From Desulfovibrio sp. (GTDB lineage: Bacteria; Desulfobacterota; Desulfovibrionia; Desulfovibrionales; Desulfovibrionaceae): a DNA stretch of 64,000 nucleotides. This document shows, one piece after another, positions 1 to 9,583 of the stretch. The notes under the pieces are model-generated. The model searched no databases and was not told where the DNA came from. It saw only the letters and a program-made list of their open reading frames with translations. Each line of letters begins with the position of its first letter. Within the stretch, counting starts at the first letter, position 1. The stretch spans positions 82,773 through 146,772 of the forward strand of contig JAIKXS010000017.1 of the NCBI GenBank assembly GCA_024683955.1, in the 5' to 3' direction. Both the position numbers and the translations under genes were made by a program.

Positions 1-149
1 CACTCTTTATATGAAAAATAAACACCGTATAGTATCAACTATACTGTAAGAGTATCAAAATTCATCTTGATACAAATCCTTTCTATCACATTTTACAAAG
101 CAGTACTGCAGTGGGACACAAGAAAACCGTACGTATAGATCCATTGACC

Positions 150-938
150 ATGGCTCTCCCCATGGGGGGAGTTGACAGCCACGCCCACCTTGACGATGAA
201 GCATTCGACGCGGATCGGGAAGAGGTGCTGAAACGGGCACGCCAGGTCGGGATAGGGACGTTGTTCAACATTTTCCTTGACCCGCTCTCCTTCCCTCAAA
301 AAAAGGAACTCTTTGCAGGAGCCCCTGACGTTTTCTTTGTCCTCGGAATTCATCCCTGCGACGGCCTGCGCTTTGGCGAAGAGGCTCTTGCAGCCATAGA
401 GGCAGCCTTTACGGAAGAACCAAGGCTCCGTGCTCTTGGAGAGATCGGTCTGGACTACCACTGGCCGGACTGTCCCCGAGAACAGCAGATTGAACTTTTT
501 CTCAGCCAGCTTTCCCTTGCAAAGCACCTTGGAAAACCGGTTGTCATCCATTGCCGTGAGGCGGATGAGGAATGCCTTGCGATTCTCGAAAGTAACGGAT
601 TCAAGGGCTATCCGCTTCTCTGGCACTGCTTCGGGGGCGACACCCGCCTCGCAAAGCGTCTTCTTCATAACGGCTGGCACATTTCCATCCCCGGCCCAGT
701 CTCCTACCCTGCGAACAAACAGATCCGGGAAGCACTGTCCGTAATTCCGAACGAACGACTGCTCCTTGAAACAGACTGCCCCTACCTCGCCCCCGTTCCG
801 TGGCGAGGAACACGCAATGAACCAGCCTACACGGTCTTCACGGTCCGACATATTGCCGAGGCAAAAAACTGCTCACCTGAGGAGCTTTGGCTGACCCTTG
901 GCAACAACGCCCGCCGCTTTTTCGGCCTGCGCGCATGA
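150..938 (+). CDS. tatD: TatD family metal-dependent hydrolase
   Basis: VDSHAHLDD, GEIGLDYHW, HCREAD and LLETDCPYLAP motifs; start placed at ATG 150 inside ORF 111..938. Confidence 0.9.
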   Translation: MALPMGGVDSHAHLDDEAFDADREEVLKRARQVGIGTLFNIFLDPLSFPQKKELFAGAPDVFFVLGIHPCDGLRFGEEALAAIEAAFTEEPRLRALGEIGLDYHWPDCPREQQIELFLSQLSLAKHLGKPVVIHCREADEECLAILESNGFKGYPLLWHCFGGDTRLAKRLLHNGWHISIPGPVSYPANKQIREALSVIPNERLLLETDCPYLAPVPWRGTRNEPAYTVFTVRHIAEAKNCSPEELWLTLGNNARRFFGLRA

Positions 939-2012
939 CTGCCTCCAGGGAAAGGACATATCCGAAAGAATCCCCCCCGCCAGGATATGCCCCGCACCGT
1001 CGCTCACGCTGACGATCTGCCCCCTGGCAGAAGGAAACACACGCTCGTAGAAACGTACCGAAAGCCTGTCCCCGTCAAGGCTCACCATGGCCCTGTACGG
1101 TTTCTGCCTGTAACGAACTTTTACAAAGACATCTTCCGGCCAAAGACTGGGAGGCAGAAAAAGACTTTTTATCTGTGACCGAAGTGAGTCCATGCCGAGA
1201 AACGCACGCGGACCGACATAGAGGTCCGCACGGCCCCCGATCCCCTTCCCGAGCACATAGAGTCCCTCCCGAAACGGAATGCCAAGGCCCTTTCTCTGCC
1301 CTTCTGTATACTGCCAAAGGCCACTGTGACGAGCAATTTCCCGGAGCGGGTCCTCCGTCACAAGATGTATTCCCCCCCCCTCAGGCAGTCCAAGCCTCAT
1401 TGAGGCCCACGTCTCCTCAAAAATCTTTCTCCGTTCCGTCTGGTCAGAAGGAAGAAAGCAGACATCCTGACTTTCCTTCTTTTCGGGCACGGCAACCCCC
1501 TCCCCCTGAAGAAAGGAACGTGCCTCAGCCTTGGTCACGGACGCCAGGGGAAAGGAGAGCAATGAAAGGACCTCCGGTTCAACCAGGCTCAGGAAATACC
1601 GCTGATCCTTCCCCTCATCCCTTGCCCCGGAAAACAGGGGTACCCCATGGAACTCACTGAGGGAGACATAGTGGCCAGTCGCAAGTTTTTCACAGCCGAG
1701 CTCCCTGGCAACGGCAAGGAGGCGTCCGAATTTGATGAAACGATTGCAAAGCGCACACGGATTTGGCGTTTCCCCCCTGTGCCAGGCCAGCATAGACGGT
1801 TCTATAACAAGCCGCCTGAAATCGGAACGAAGATCGGCAAGGACAAAGGGAATGCCACGTGTCTCGGCAAGGGCTGCCAGAGCGTTTTCCCGCCCTTCGC
1901 CGTGATCAAGCAGACGAGCGTGAAGGGCAAGAACCGAATGCCCCTGCCGCTGCAAAGTAAGAAGAGCACACAAGCTGTCGACACCGCCGCTTACGGCAAC
2001 CGCAATCTTCAT
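873..2012 (-). CDS. mnmA: tRNA-specific 2-thiouridylase MnmA
   Basis: N-terminal MKIAVAVSGGVDS PP-loop, TPNPCALCNRFIKFG, ATGHY, KESQDVCF motifs. Confidence 0.92.
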   Translation of the reverse strand: MKIAVAVSGGVDSLCALLTLQRQGHSVLALHARLLDHGEGRENALAALAETRGIPFVLADLRSDFRRLVIEPSMLAWHRGETPNPCALCNRFIKFGRLLAVARELGCEKLATGHYVSLSEFHGVPLFSGARDEGKDQRYFLSLVEPEVLSLLSFPLASVTKAEARSFLQGEGVAVPEKKESQDVCFLPSDQTERRKIFEETWASMRLGLPEGGGIHLVTEDPLREIARHSGLWQYTEGQRKGLGIPFREGLYVLGKGIGGRADLYVGPRAFLGMDSLRSQIKSLFLPPSLWPEDVFVKVRYRQKPYRAMVSLDGDRLSVRFYERVFPSARGQIVSVSDGAGHILAGGILSDMSFPWRQSCAQAEKAAGVVAKGQPKLLR

Positions 2013-2218
2013 TCTGCACAATCCTTCCGAACTTCAAAGGAGGTTCATATAGACGTCTTCCGGGGCACACTCCGGCAATGCCGTCGGGCGGGATAGACAA
2101 TACACGTCAAGAAAGGTAATCTGGACTTTTGTGAAAAAGAGACTGTTTCTCCTCGGTAAGAAATGAGGAACGGTCATTATAACGCTTCGTATACAAACCG
2201 AATATATAGAGGCTACCC

Positions 2219-3172
2219 ATGCACCAACGCAAACGGGTTCTCGTCACAGGTGGATCTGGTTTTCTCGGCTCACATCTTTGCCGCCGCCTTCTAGCAGAAA
2301 ACAACGACGTCATATGTGTGGACAATTTTTTTTCAAGCGCACGGGAAAATGTTCTTGACCTGACAGTCAATCCGCACTTTGAACTTATCCGGCATGATAT
2401 CACCCAACCACTCTACGTTGAAGCCGATGCCATCTACAATCTGGCATGCCCGGCATCCCCAATCCACTATCAGTACGACCCAGTGCAAACCATTAAAACG
2501 TGCGTCATCGGAAGCACGAACATGCTTGGGCTGGCCAAGCGGCTGAAATGTAAGATATTTCAGGCTTCGACAAGTGAGGTGTACGGAGATCCCGAACAGA
2601 ATCCCCAGCAGGAAAGCTACTGGGGACATGTCAACCCAAACGGCATACGATCCTGTTATGACGAGGGCAAGCGCTGTGCAGAATCACTGTTCTTTTCCTA
2701 TCGGCGTGAGAACAGGGTGTCCATCAAAATCGGAAGGATCTTCAACACCTATGGTCCCAATATGCACCCGAAAGACGGCCGTGTTGTGTCAAACTTCATC
2801 ATGCAGGCCCTGCAAAACGAGCCAATCACCATTTACGGAGACGGGTCCCAGACACGCTCGTTTTGCTACGTGGACGATCTTATAGACTGCATGGTCCGCT
2901 TCATGGACACCGACGACAACGTGACAGGTCCCATCAACATGGGGAATCCCTCCGAATTCACCATTCTTGAACTCGCCAAAAAGGTGCTTGCCCTGACCAA
3001 CAGCACCTCAACAATCAATTTTCTTCCTCTCCCAGGGGACGATCCAAAGCAGCGCAGGCCCGATATCACGCTTGCCAAACAACTCCTTCAGTGGACACCC
3101 AAAGTCAGTCTTGACGAGGGACTTGTCAAAACCATCGAATATTTTTCGCGACTCATAAATTCGACAGTCTAG
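2219..3172 (+). CDS. NAD-dependent epimerase/dehydratase, UDP-glucuronate decarboxylase (UXS) type
   Basis: [57 protein letters not shown] motifs typical of UXS. Confidence 0.9.
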   Translation: MHQRKRVLVTGGSGFLGSHLCRRLLAENNDVICVDNFFSSARENVLDLTVNPHFELIRHDITQPLYVEADAIYNLACPASPIHYQYDPVQTIKTCVIGSTNMLGLAKRLKCKIFQASTSEVYGDPEQNPQQESYWGHVNPNGIRSCYDEGKRCAESLFFSYRRENRVSIKIGRIFNTYGPNMHPKDGRVVSNFIMQALQNEPITIYGDGSQTRSFCYVDDLIDCMVRFMDTDDNVTGPINMGNPSEFTILELAKKVLALTNSTSTINFLPLPGDDPKQRRPDITLAKQLLQWTPKVSLDEGLVKTIEYFSRLINSTV

Positions 3173-3286
3173 GCCCATGACCCTTTAAAACGGCTCTGGG
3201 ATCCGGGGGCTCAACCCGCTTTACAGGCCTATAAATCTGACCACCTACTCGCGTTCAGAGCGAACGCTCAGGACCGTTCTTACCTG

Positions 3287-5515
3287 ATGGCACTGAATTC
3301 AAAATTTCTGCAAAAAAAAGGGTTTTCCCTTCTCATAACCGCATTATTTGACGTTTTGCTTATCGCCTGCGTTGTTCTTCTTATGCAGCATACGCAAAAG
3401 CTTCTCAATTCCGATGCCAGTCTCAGTCTGACGGAAATTACCAAGCAAAACCGTGAAGTCATTGTCAACCACATAAACCTTGAACTCTCTAAGCAACAGC
3501 TTAGCGCCCGTGCGCTGGCCAACCATCTGACCGACAACCGATCTGATGCCTTTGAAATGAATATTGCGCTTATGGCCCTTCTCGGGACAATGCGCAACGA
3601 TATCTTCGTGGCGTCTCTCGACGGCACGGCCTATGTCGGCAATAACGAGCATTCCTTTGACATATCAGGCAGGCGCTATTTCCGTCTGGCGAAACTGGGC
3701 AAGTCCAATATTTCGGACAAACTTATTGATCAAACGAGCGGCGAAGAGGTCTTTGTCATCAGCGTTCCCATATATTTTCAGGGAAAAATTGCCGGTACGC
3801 TGCAGAAGACCTACCGTCCGGAACAGCTCTACGCCATTGTCGTTCCTCCCCTCTTTGCAACGAAAGGACGCTCCTACATCGTAACCCACTCCGGAAAAAT
3901 CGTCCTTGCATCACTCGAACAAAAGAACGTAACCGGCACCAATCTCTTTGACACACTGACCGTTCTCGACGACGAGACCTCTTCGCTTGCCCAAATCCGC
4001 CAGGATTTGCACGAAGGCAAATCAGGACTCTTCCGCTCCGTCGACAGCAGCGGGCGGACCTATTTTTCGGCCTACGAACAAATTAAAAATGCCCATGACT
4101 GGTACCTTGTCACAAGCATTGCCTCAGACGCCATAGCTCCCCACTCAGGCGAAATCATCCTGCTCTTCTATATTATCCTCTTTGCCCTTTGCCTCATCTT
4201 CGGCGTAACCATCTACTATGCGGTGAATATCAAGCAACGTGAACAGGAGGAACTCGAACGGCAGGTCTTTCACGATCCGGTGACCGGAGGGCTGACGTTT
4301 AACAAGATGATCGCCGATCTCCCAAAAATCGTCGGTGCAAATCCGGACGGGCCCTGGTATCTTCTCGCCTTTGACATCGACCGTTTCCGCTATATCAACA
4401 GCTCCTACGGCTTTGAATACGGCAATATCATCCTCAGGGAAGTCAGTCAGGCCATATTGACCAGACTTGGACCAAAGGATGTCCTTACGCGCCTTTGGGG
4501 CGATTACTTTGCCATACTGCTCTGCAAGAAAAATCCCGAAAAGGATTCCTCTCTCATGGCACCGGTCAAATCTTCCCACGACGTGACACTGACGCTCACG
4601 GGAGGACTCTATAAAATACAAAGTCCCGAAGAAAACGTGCGTGATGCCTATGACAAGGCAAGCCTTGCAGGGAATCAGATTAAAAAGGATATCCACGCAA
4701 CGCTTAAGCTCTACGACGAGGAACTCAACCAGTCGCTGATCAAGAACGAGAGCATGAAGCTGCGCATTCAGAAGGCCATCGAAAACAGGGAACTGCTGCC
4801 CTTCTTCCAGCCGAAGGTCGACATCAACAGCGGAAAACTCGTGGGGGCGGAGGCGCTTGCACGCTGGCGCACCCCAGAGGGGGAACTGATCTCGCCGGCC
4901 GACTTTATACCTATCTGTGAGTCCTCAGGCCTTGTCGTGGAAGTGGACATGCTGATCTACGAAAAGGTGCTCTACTTCATCAAGGAATATGGTGGCAGCA
5001 ACGCAAACCCCGTGCCCATCTCCATCAATTTCTCGCGACGCCATCTGGAAAATCCGCATTTTGTAAAGAATCTGCTGCTCAAACTTGACGAGTTCCATAT
5101 TTCAGCAAACCTCGTGGAATTGGAACTCACGGAAAGTCTCTTCTATGACAATCAGAAAGACATCATCACACTGGTCAATAATCTCTCAAACGTAGGGCTC
5201 AAGGTTTCCATGGACGACTTCGGAACGGGCTATTCTTCCCTCAGCATGCTGAAGGACGTCCATGTGGATGTGCTCAAAATCGACCAGTCATTTCTCCAGC
5301 AGTCTGATCAACTGAACAAACGTGACATCATCTTCACCTCCATCGTTGAAATGGCGAAGAAACTCAATATAGACATTGTCGTGGAAGGTGTTGAGACAGA
5401 GGAGAACGTTGCCCTCATGCGCAACTGTCACTGTGATGTGGCGCAGGGTTTTTACTTTTCACGTCCCCTCGCTCCGGAAATTTTCAGAAAGATCTACGCC
5501 CGGGGCTATGTGTAA
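3287..5515 (+). CDS. Membrane Cache-type sensor with degenerate GGDEF (RLWGDYF) and intact EAL c-di-GMP phosphodiesterase domain
   Basis: Two hydrophobic segments flank a periplasmic domain; GAEALARW, ELTES, DDFGTGYSSLSML, KIDQSF, VEGVET motifs. Confidence 0.88.
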   Translation: MALNSKFLQKKGFSLLITALFDVLLIACVVLLMQHTQKLLNSDASLSLTEITKQNREVIVNHINLELSKQQLSARALANHLTDNRSDAFEMNIALMALLGTMRNDIFVASLDGTAYVGNNEHSFDISGRRYFRLAKLGKSNISDKLIDQTSGEEVFVISVPIYFQGKIAGTLQKTYRPEQLYAIVVPPLFATKGRSYIVTHSGKIVLASLEQKNVTGTNLFDTLTVLDDETSSLAQIRQDLHEGKSGLFRSVDSSGRTYFSAYEQIKNAHDWYLVTSIASDAIAPHSGEIILLFYIILFALCLIFGVTIYYAVNIKQREQEELERQVFHDPVTGGLTFNKMIADLPKIVGANPDGPWYLLAFDIDRFRYINSSYGFEYGNIILREVSQAILTRLGPKDVLTRLWGDYFAILLCKKNPEKDSSLMAPVKSSHDVTLTLTGGLYKIQSPEENVRDAYDKASLAGNQIKKDIHATLKLYDEELNQSLIKNESMKLRIQKAIENRELLPFFQPKVDINSGKLVGAEALARWRTPEGELISPADFIPICESSGLVVEVDMLIYEKVLYFIKEYGGSNANPVPISINFSRRHLENPHFVKNLLLKLDEFHISANLVELELTESLFYDNQKDIITLVNNLSNVGLKVSMDDFGTGYSSLSMLKDVHVDVLKIDQSFLQQSDQLNKRDIIFTSIVEMAKKLNIDIVVEGVETEENVALMRNCHCDVAQGFYFSRPLAPEIFRKIYARGYV

Positions 5516-5595
5516 CCGGACTTCCAGGCGGGTGTCCGGCAACAGGCTGATTTGTGTACAAGGTTCCCTTACGGCATATCTCTGTCACGCTGCCC

Positions 5596-6492
5596 CTACA
5601 CGGGCAAGCCCTTGCCACGTCTTCTTGATTCAAGGGCCTCGAGGATATCAAATCCGAGACAAAGATTCCCTCGCCCGCTTCCGAGTTTTATGCCAGGCTT
5701 GTTCTGACCGTGGAAATCACTGCCGCCGCTGAGGCCAAGTCCGAGTTTTTTTGCCCAGGAAACAAGCTCGTCCGTCTCGCGCTCGCTTTGCTCCGAATGC
5801 CACGCTTCAATGGCATCAAGACCACATGGGATAAGCTTCTTTATGCTCGCAAAAAGCCAGTCCGGCGGATACCGATACAGAAAAGGGTGTGCCAGAGAGA
5901 CAGTCGCCCCACACGAAAAAAGAAAACGCACGGCTTCCTCGGGGCTTATGGAGTCCCTCGGCACAAAGGCCGGCTTTCCCTGTCCGATATAGCGCTCAAA
6001 CGCCTGCCGGACACTTGTAACATAGCCCTTGCGAAAAAGGACCCGTGCAATATGGGGCCGTCCGACCGTCCCGCATCCGGCACAGGCCCGTACCTCATTG
6101 AGACTAAGAGGCAAACCGAGGCTGCAGAGTCTTTCTATCATGCGTTCATTCCGTCGCATCCTTCTTTGCTGCAGGTCCTTGAGTACCTGCCTCATTTCAG
6201 CCCCCTCTTCGGGCATCCAGAGACCGAGAATATGCAGTTCCCCCATTTCGGACGTAGCAGAAAGCTCGCAGCCTCTGATCACGCGAAGACCATATTCCCT
6301 GCCGGCCCGCACTGCGTACTCCGCACCCTGACAGGTATCATGATCCGTCAGTGCAATGGCAGAAAGACCTTTTTCGCAGGCGTGCCGAACAAGCGCCTCA
6401 GGATCCAGCGTCCCGTCGGAAAACGTACTGTGCGTATGCAGGTCAATACGACGCACAAGCATCTCCTTCCTCGTTGGCCAGATCATGGCCAT
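5596..6492 (-). CDS. PHP domain metal-dependent phosphoesterase
   Basis: RIDLHTHSTFSDGTLDPEALV, ALTDHDTCQGA, SLAHPF, GGSDFHG. Confidence 0.88.
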   Translation of the reverse strand: MAMIWPTRKEMLVRRIDLHTHSTFSDGTLDPEALVRHACEKGLSAIALTDHDTCQGAEYAVRAGREYGLRVIRGCELSATSEMGELHILGLWMPEEGAEMRQVLKDLQQRRMRRNERMIERLCSLGLPLSLNEVRACAGCGTVGRPHIARVLFRKGYVTSVRQAFERYIGQGKPAFVPRDSISPEEAVRFLFSCGATVSLAHPFLYRYPPDWLFASIKKLIPCGLDAIEAWHSEQSERETDELVSWAKKLGLGLSGGSDFHGQNKPGIKLGSGRGNLCLGFDILEALESRRRGKGLPV

Positions 6493-6625
6493 GGTACCGC
6501 GGAAAATTTCGACAGGAGGGCAAAAGACTCAGCATCCAACCGGTCGCGGGAGAAACTGAGCCATACGCCGTCATTGGGACGATGTTCCGCACGACAACGT
6601 CCAACGCGTCAAAAAAGGACTGATC

Positions 6626-6856
6626 ATGAACATCAAGGATATTCTCCGGATTCTTGCCTGCCCAAAATGCCACGGAAATCTCAGTCTCACGGAGGCCGGG
6701 GGAGACAAAAAAGGACTCCTCTGTGAAAGCTGCCAGATCGTCTACCCCATTGAAGATGACATTCCCGTGCTCCTTATCAACAGAGCGCTCTCACTGCAAG
6801 AATGGAATGAGGGCAAAACCAGCTGTACAGAGGAAACACATTCATGCGAATGCTGA
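6626..6856 (+). CDS. Trm112 family protein
   Basis: ILACPKCHG...LLCESCQIVYPIEDDIPVLL. Confidence 0.88.
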   Translation: MNIKDILRILACPKCHGNLSLTEAGGDKKGLLCESCQIVYPIEDDIPVLLINRALSLQEWNEGKTSCTEETHSCEC

Positions 6857-7407
6857 TAGCATCGGATCTCCACGGATCTCTTTCGAGTCTCAGTTTTCTC
6901 GTTGACAAGGCCCGTGAACTAAAGCCCGATATGGTGGTACTCCTTGGCGATCTGGTATACCACGGACCGCGCAACCCGCTGCCCGAAGGCTATGACACAA
7001 GGAGCGTGCTTGAGAATTTTGCACACATAAAAGACGTGACGGGGGCAATGACCGTTGTTCGTGGCAACTGCGACGCGGAAGTCGACATAACCCATCTCCC
7101 GTTCCCAGTGGTCGAAAACGCCTGGATCAACGTCGACGGACTGCAAATATTCGCCAGCCACGGTCACCGTCTTCCCGACGTTTCCCTCATGCCCTACAAC
7201 ATTCCGGACGGCGCCGTACTCCTCCATGGACACACCCATATTCCCCGTGGCGAGACCGTCCATTGCTTCCATTTCTGGAATCCCGGTTCACTTTCCCTGC
7301 CCAAGGGGGGATCGGAACGGAGCTACGCGCTCTATGAAGAAAGAACCTTCACGGTGTACACCCTGAACGGCAAGAAAGTCCTCTCGCACACGCCGTCTGC
7401 CACCTGA
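6844..7407 (+). CDS. Metallophosphoesterase, YfcE family
   Basis: ASDLHGS, LLGDLVYHGPRN, VRGNCD, SHGHR, HGHTHIP motifs. Confidence 0.88.
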   Translation: MRMLIASDLHGSLSSLSFLVDKARELKPDMVVLLGDLVYHGPRNPLPEGYDTRSVLENFAHIKDVTGAMTVVRGNCDAEVDITHLPFPVVENAWINVDGLQIFASHGHRLPDVSLMPYNIPDGAVLLHGHTHIPRGETVHCFHFWNPGSLSLPKGGSERSYALYEERTFTVYTLNGKKVLSHTPSAT

Positions 7408-7429
7408 TCCCCGCTCAAAACGCAAGGCC

Positions 7430-8092
7430 ATGACAAAACTATCACAGTCCGGTCTCTTTCGTCTTCAGGATGAAACATGCCTGATTCTGGCGTCGGCCTC
7501 CCCCCGTCGTAAAACATTTTTTGACGGACTTGGCGTGCCCTACCGAATCTGCCACAATAGCGACCCGGAAAAAAAACCAAGAAGGGGTGAAAATGCCGAG
7601 ATATACACAGTGAGGGCGGCCGAGGCAAAGGCCCTGCGTGTCGCCCGAAACCTCTCGCCCGAGGCATTTCAGGTAAGAACTCTGGCCATTGTCTCCGCGG
7701 ATACGGTTGTGGGAATAGGTCCACGTATCCTCGGCAAACCGGGAACACCAGATAAGGCACTTTCCATGCTGAGGATGCTTTCCGGGAACGAGCACGCCGT
7801 CACAACCTCAGTGACTCTTCTTCTCAAAGATGAATCAGGGGAAAAGATACACTCCTTCACGGACAGCACCCGCGTTTTCTTCCATGCCGTAAGCGAGGAC
7901 CTGCTCCGGGCCTACGTTTCGACAGGCGAACCACTCGACAAGGCGGGAGCCTACGCCATACAGGAACAAGGAGCCTTCCTTGTTAAAAAACTTGAAGGCT
8001 CCTGGTCAACAGTTGTGGGACTTCCCATAGATAGGCTCGTACGGGTTCTTCTTGATCATCGCATTCTACTTCCCGGCCTTGAAAAAGCCTGA
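7430..8092 (+). CDS. maf: Maf family nucleoside triphosphate pyrophosphatase
   Basis: LILASASPRRKTFF, SADTVV, DKAGAYAIQEQGA. Confidence 0.9.
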   Translation: MTKLSQSGLFRLQDETCLILASASPRRKTFFDGLGVPYRICHNSDPEKKPRRGENAEIYTVRAAEAKALRVARNLSPEAFQVRTLAIVSADTVVGIGPRILGKPGTPDKALSMLRMLSGNEHAVTTSVTLLLKDESGEKIHSFTDSTRVFFHAVSEDLLRAYVSTGEPLDKAGAYAIQEQGAFLVKKLEGSWSTVVGLPIDRLVRVLLDHRILLPGLEKA

Positions 8093-8129
8093 GGATACCG
8101 CGAAACATCACTGGAGAACCCGGTCGTTT

Positions 8130-8582
8130 TCAGAGGGCCGTGCGACGTGTCCACACGTGCCGCAGCGTAAAAACGGCGGCAAGTATGGAAATACCCACAT
8201 GAGCCCTGTCACTTCCCGTAAAGCCGAGCAGGGCGGCCAATGCGAAAATTCCCATAAGAAAACGCAGTTCAACCTTTCTTGCACTCAGTCCCCCAAAGAA
8301 GTCAAATTTCGAAAGAACGAGTTTCCCATCATCCTTCCCCGCACCCCATTCAGGAAATTCCTTTTCAAGAGTGTTGCAAAACGTCGAAAGTTTCGTATCT
8401 GGATCCAGATAGACGAGAAGTGAACCGGAACCGGGAACAACATCCCGGATTTTTTTTTGCTTTTTTAAAAAAGCTCTTACCTCTTCCCGACCCTCGCGGC
8501 TCTTCAGATGGGGGTGACGCAGGCGGATACGTCCGTCTATGGCGCTCGCAACATAGGAAGGTGTCATCATGGAAGCCTCCAT
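8130..8582 (-). CDS. HMA-like (cysteine-less) domain protein with C-terminal transmembrane segment
   Basis: YVASAIDGRIRLRHPHL...DVVPGSGSLLVYLDPD followed by a hydrophobic tail; resembles the HMA-like modules of the neighbouring genes. Confidence 0.6.
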   Translation of the reverse strand: MEASMMTPSYVASAIDGRIRLRHPHLKSREGREEVRAFLKKQKKIRDVVPGSGSLLVYLDPDTKLSTFCNTLEKEFPEWGAGKDDGKLVLSKFDFFGGLSARKVELRFLMGIFALAALLGFTGSDRAHVGISILAAVFTLRHVWTRRTAL

Positions 8583-8820
8583 AAATTTTGAAATCCGTTT
8601 TCTTTTTCCTTGACAGGGCTGTCCCTGCAGACTATCATCGAAAAAAATTTAGTAAATAGCCAATGTATTGTCAACTTATTACCTTTTTATATGACACAGA
8701 AGTTCATTTTAAACTTCGTAATTCTTTACAAAAAGATGAAAATAACTTTCTTTTTGCTTCGTTATAATACGTCTCAAGAATGCAATATACAGCAAACCTC
8801 CATACAAAAAAATAATCACA

Positions 8821-8844
8821 AAAATGAATATCACAATCATTTTG
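8821..8844. promoter_or_regulatory. Fur-box-like palindrome
   Basis: Perfect inverted repeat AAAATGA-N9-TCATTTT (8821-8827/8837-8843); 8826-8844 matches 13 of 19 positions of the GATAATGATAATCATTATC consensus by hand alignment. Confidence 0.4.
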
Positions 8845-8948
8845 CAATAAAAAATGCAATAAAAAAAATTTTTTTTATCTAAACTTGCATTTTGCAGAAA
8901 TCTATGCTTAGATATCCTTACTGCTGTTGCAGTAATAGGAGGTTCAAT

Positions 8949-9206
8949 ATGAACGATGGCTTGAAATACGGTCTTTTTTTGGCTGCCGGCATCGCCCTGG
9001 GCGCCATTGGTGTAGTATGTGCAAGCAGGGGGAAACTCGACCTGCGCCCTGCAGCGGCTGATCTTTTAAGCCGTGGTATGGATGTAAAAGACGCCATTAT
9101 GGGCAAAGTTGAGGCGCTGAAGGAAGACATGGAGGACATGGCGGCGGCAGCAAAGCAAAAGTCCGACAAACGCAAGGCCTCTCAGATGGCCGATGAAAAC
9201 GCCTAG
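8949..9206 (+). CDS. Small single-TM protein (DUF6110/YtxH-like), candidate FezA-like membrane protein
   Basis: ATG 8949 preceded by AGGAGG; N-terminal TM with small-residue/GxxxG pattern (FLAAGIALGAIGVV) and charged helical tail. Confidence 0.6.
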   Translation: MNDGLKYGLFLAAGIALGAIGVVCASRGKLDLRPAAADLLSRGMDVKDAIMGKVEALKEDMEDMAAAAKQKSDKRKASQMADENA

Positions 9207-9492
9207 ACCTCGGCCGTAGGCGACGAAATAACACGACAGAAAATTCCGCGTCCCAATCTTGTCACGGGACATGCTGACACACGTCATTATTCGGTTCCGG
9301 GCGACAGCAACGTCGCCCCGAACCATGTTTTCTAAACCTTTTAACCACATCTAGAACGACGCAAAACCTGCTCTAGTATGATCTTGAACAGCGTAAAAAC
9401 CGCATCACAATTAGTATTGCGGCGTACAGATAACGGATGTCAGGTTCTGCAAAGTCTTCTTCGCAGGCGACGTATTTTCCCCGGAAAGAACA

Positions 9493-9528
9493 AAGACCAT
9501 TCGGAACGACTGGACTCCGAATGGTCTT
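9493..9528. repeat. Perfect 13-bp inverted repeat (stem-loop)
   Basis: AAGACCATTCGGA-N10-TCCGAATGGTCTT; no T-tract on the + side. Confidence 0.7.
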
Positions 9529-9583
9529 CGCTGTGTGTTGCCGGATGAAGCAGCGCGTTTATTCATGATAATCGGGAGAGGAA

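Noticed and set aside
93-851. 252-aa ORF on - strand
   Set aside because: Antisense to tatD; no recognisable motif
5710-6726. 338-aa ORF on + strand
   Set aside because: Almost entirely antisense to the PHP-domain gene; composition typical of a shadow ORF
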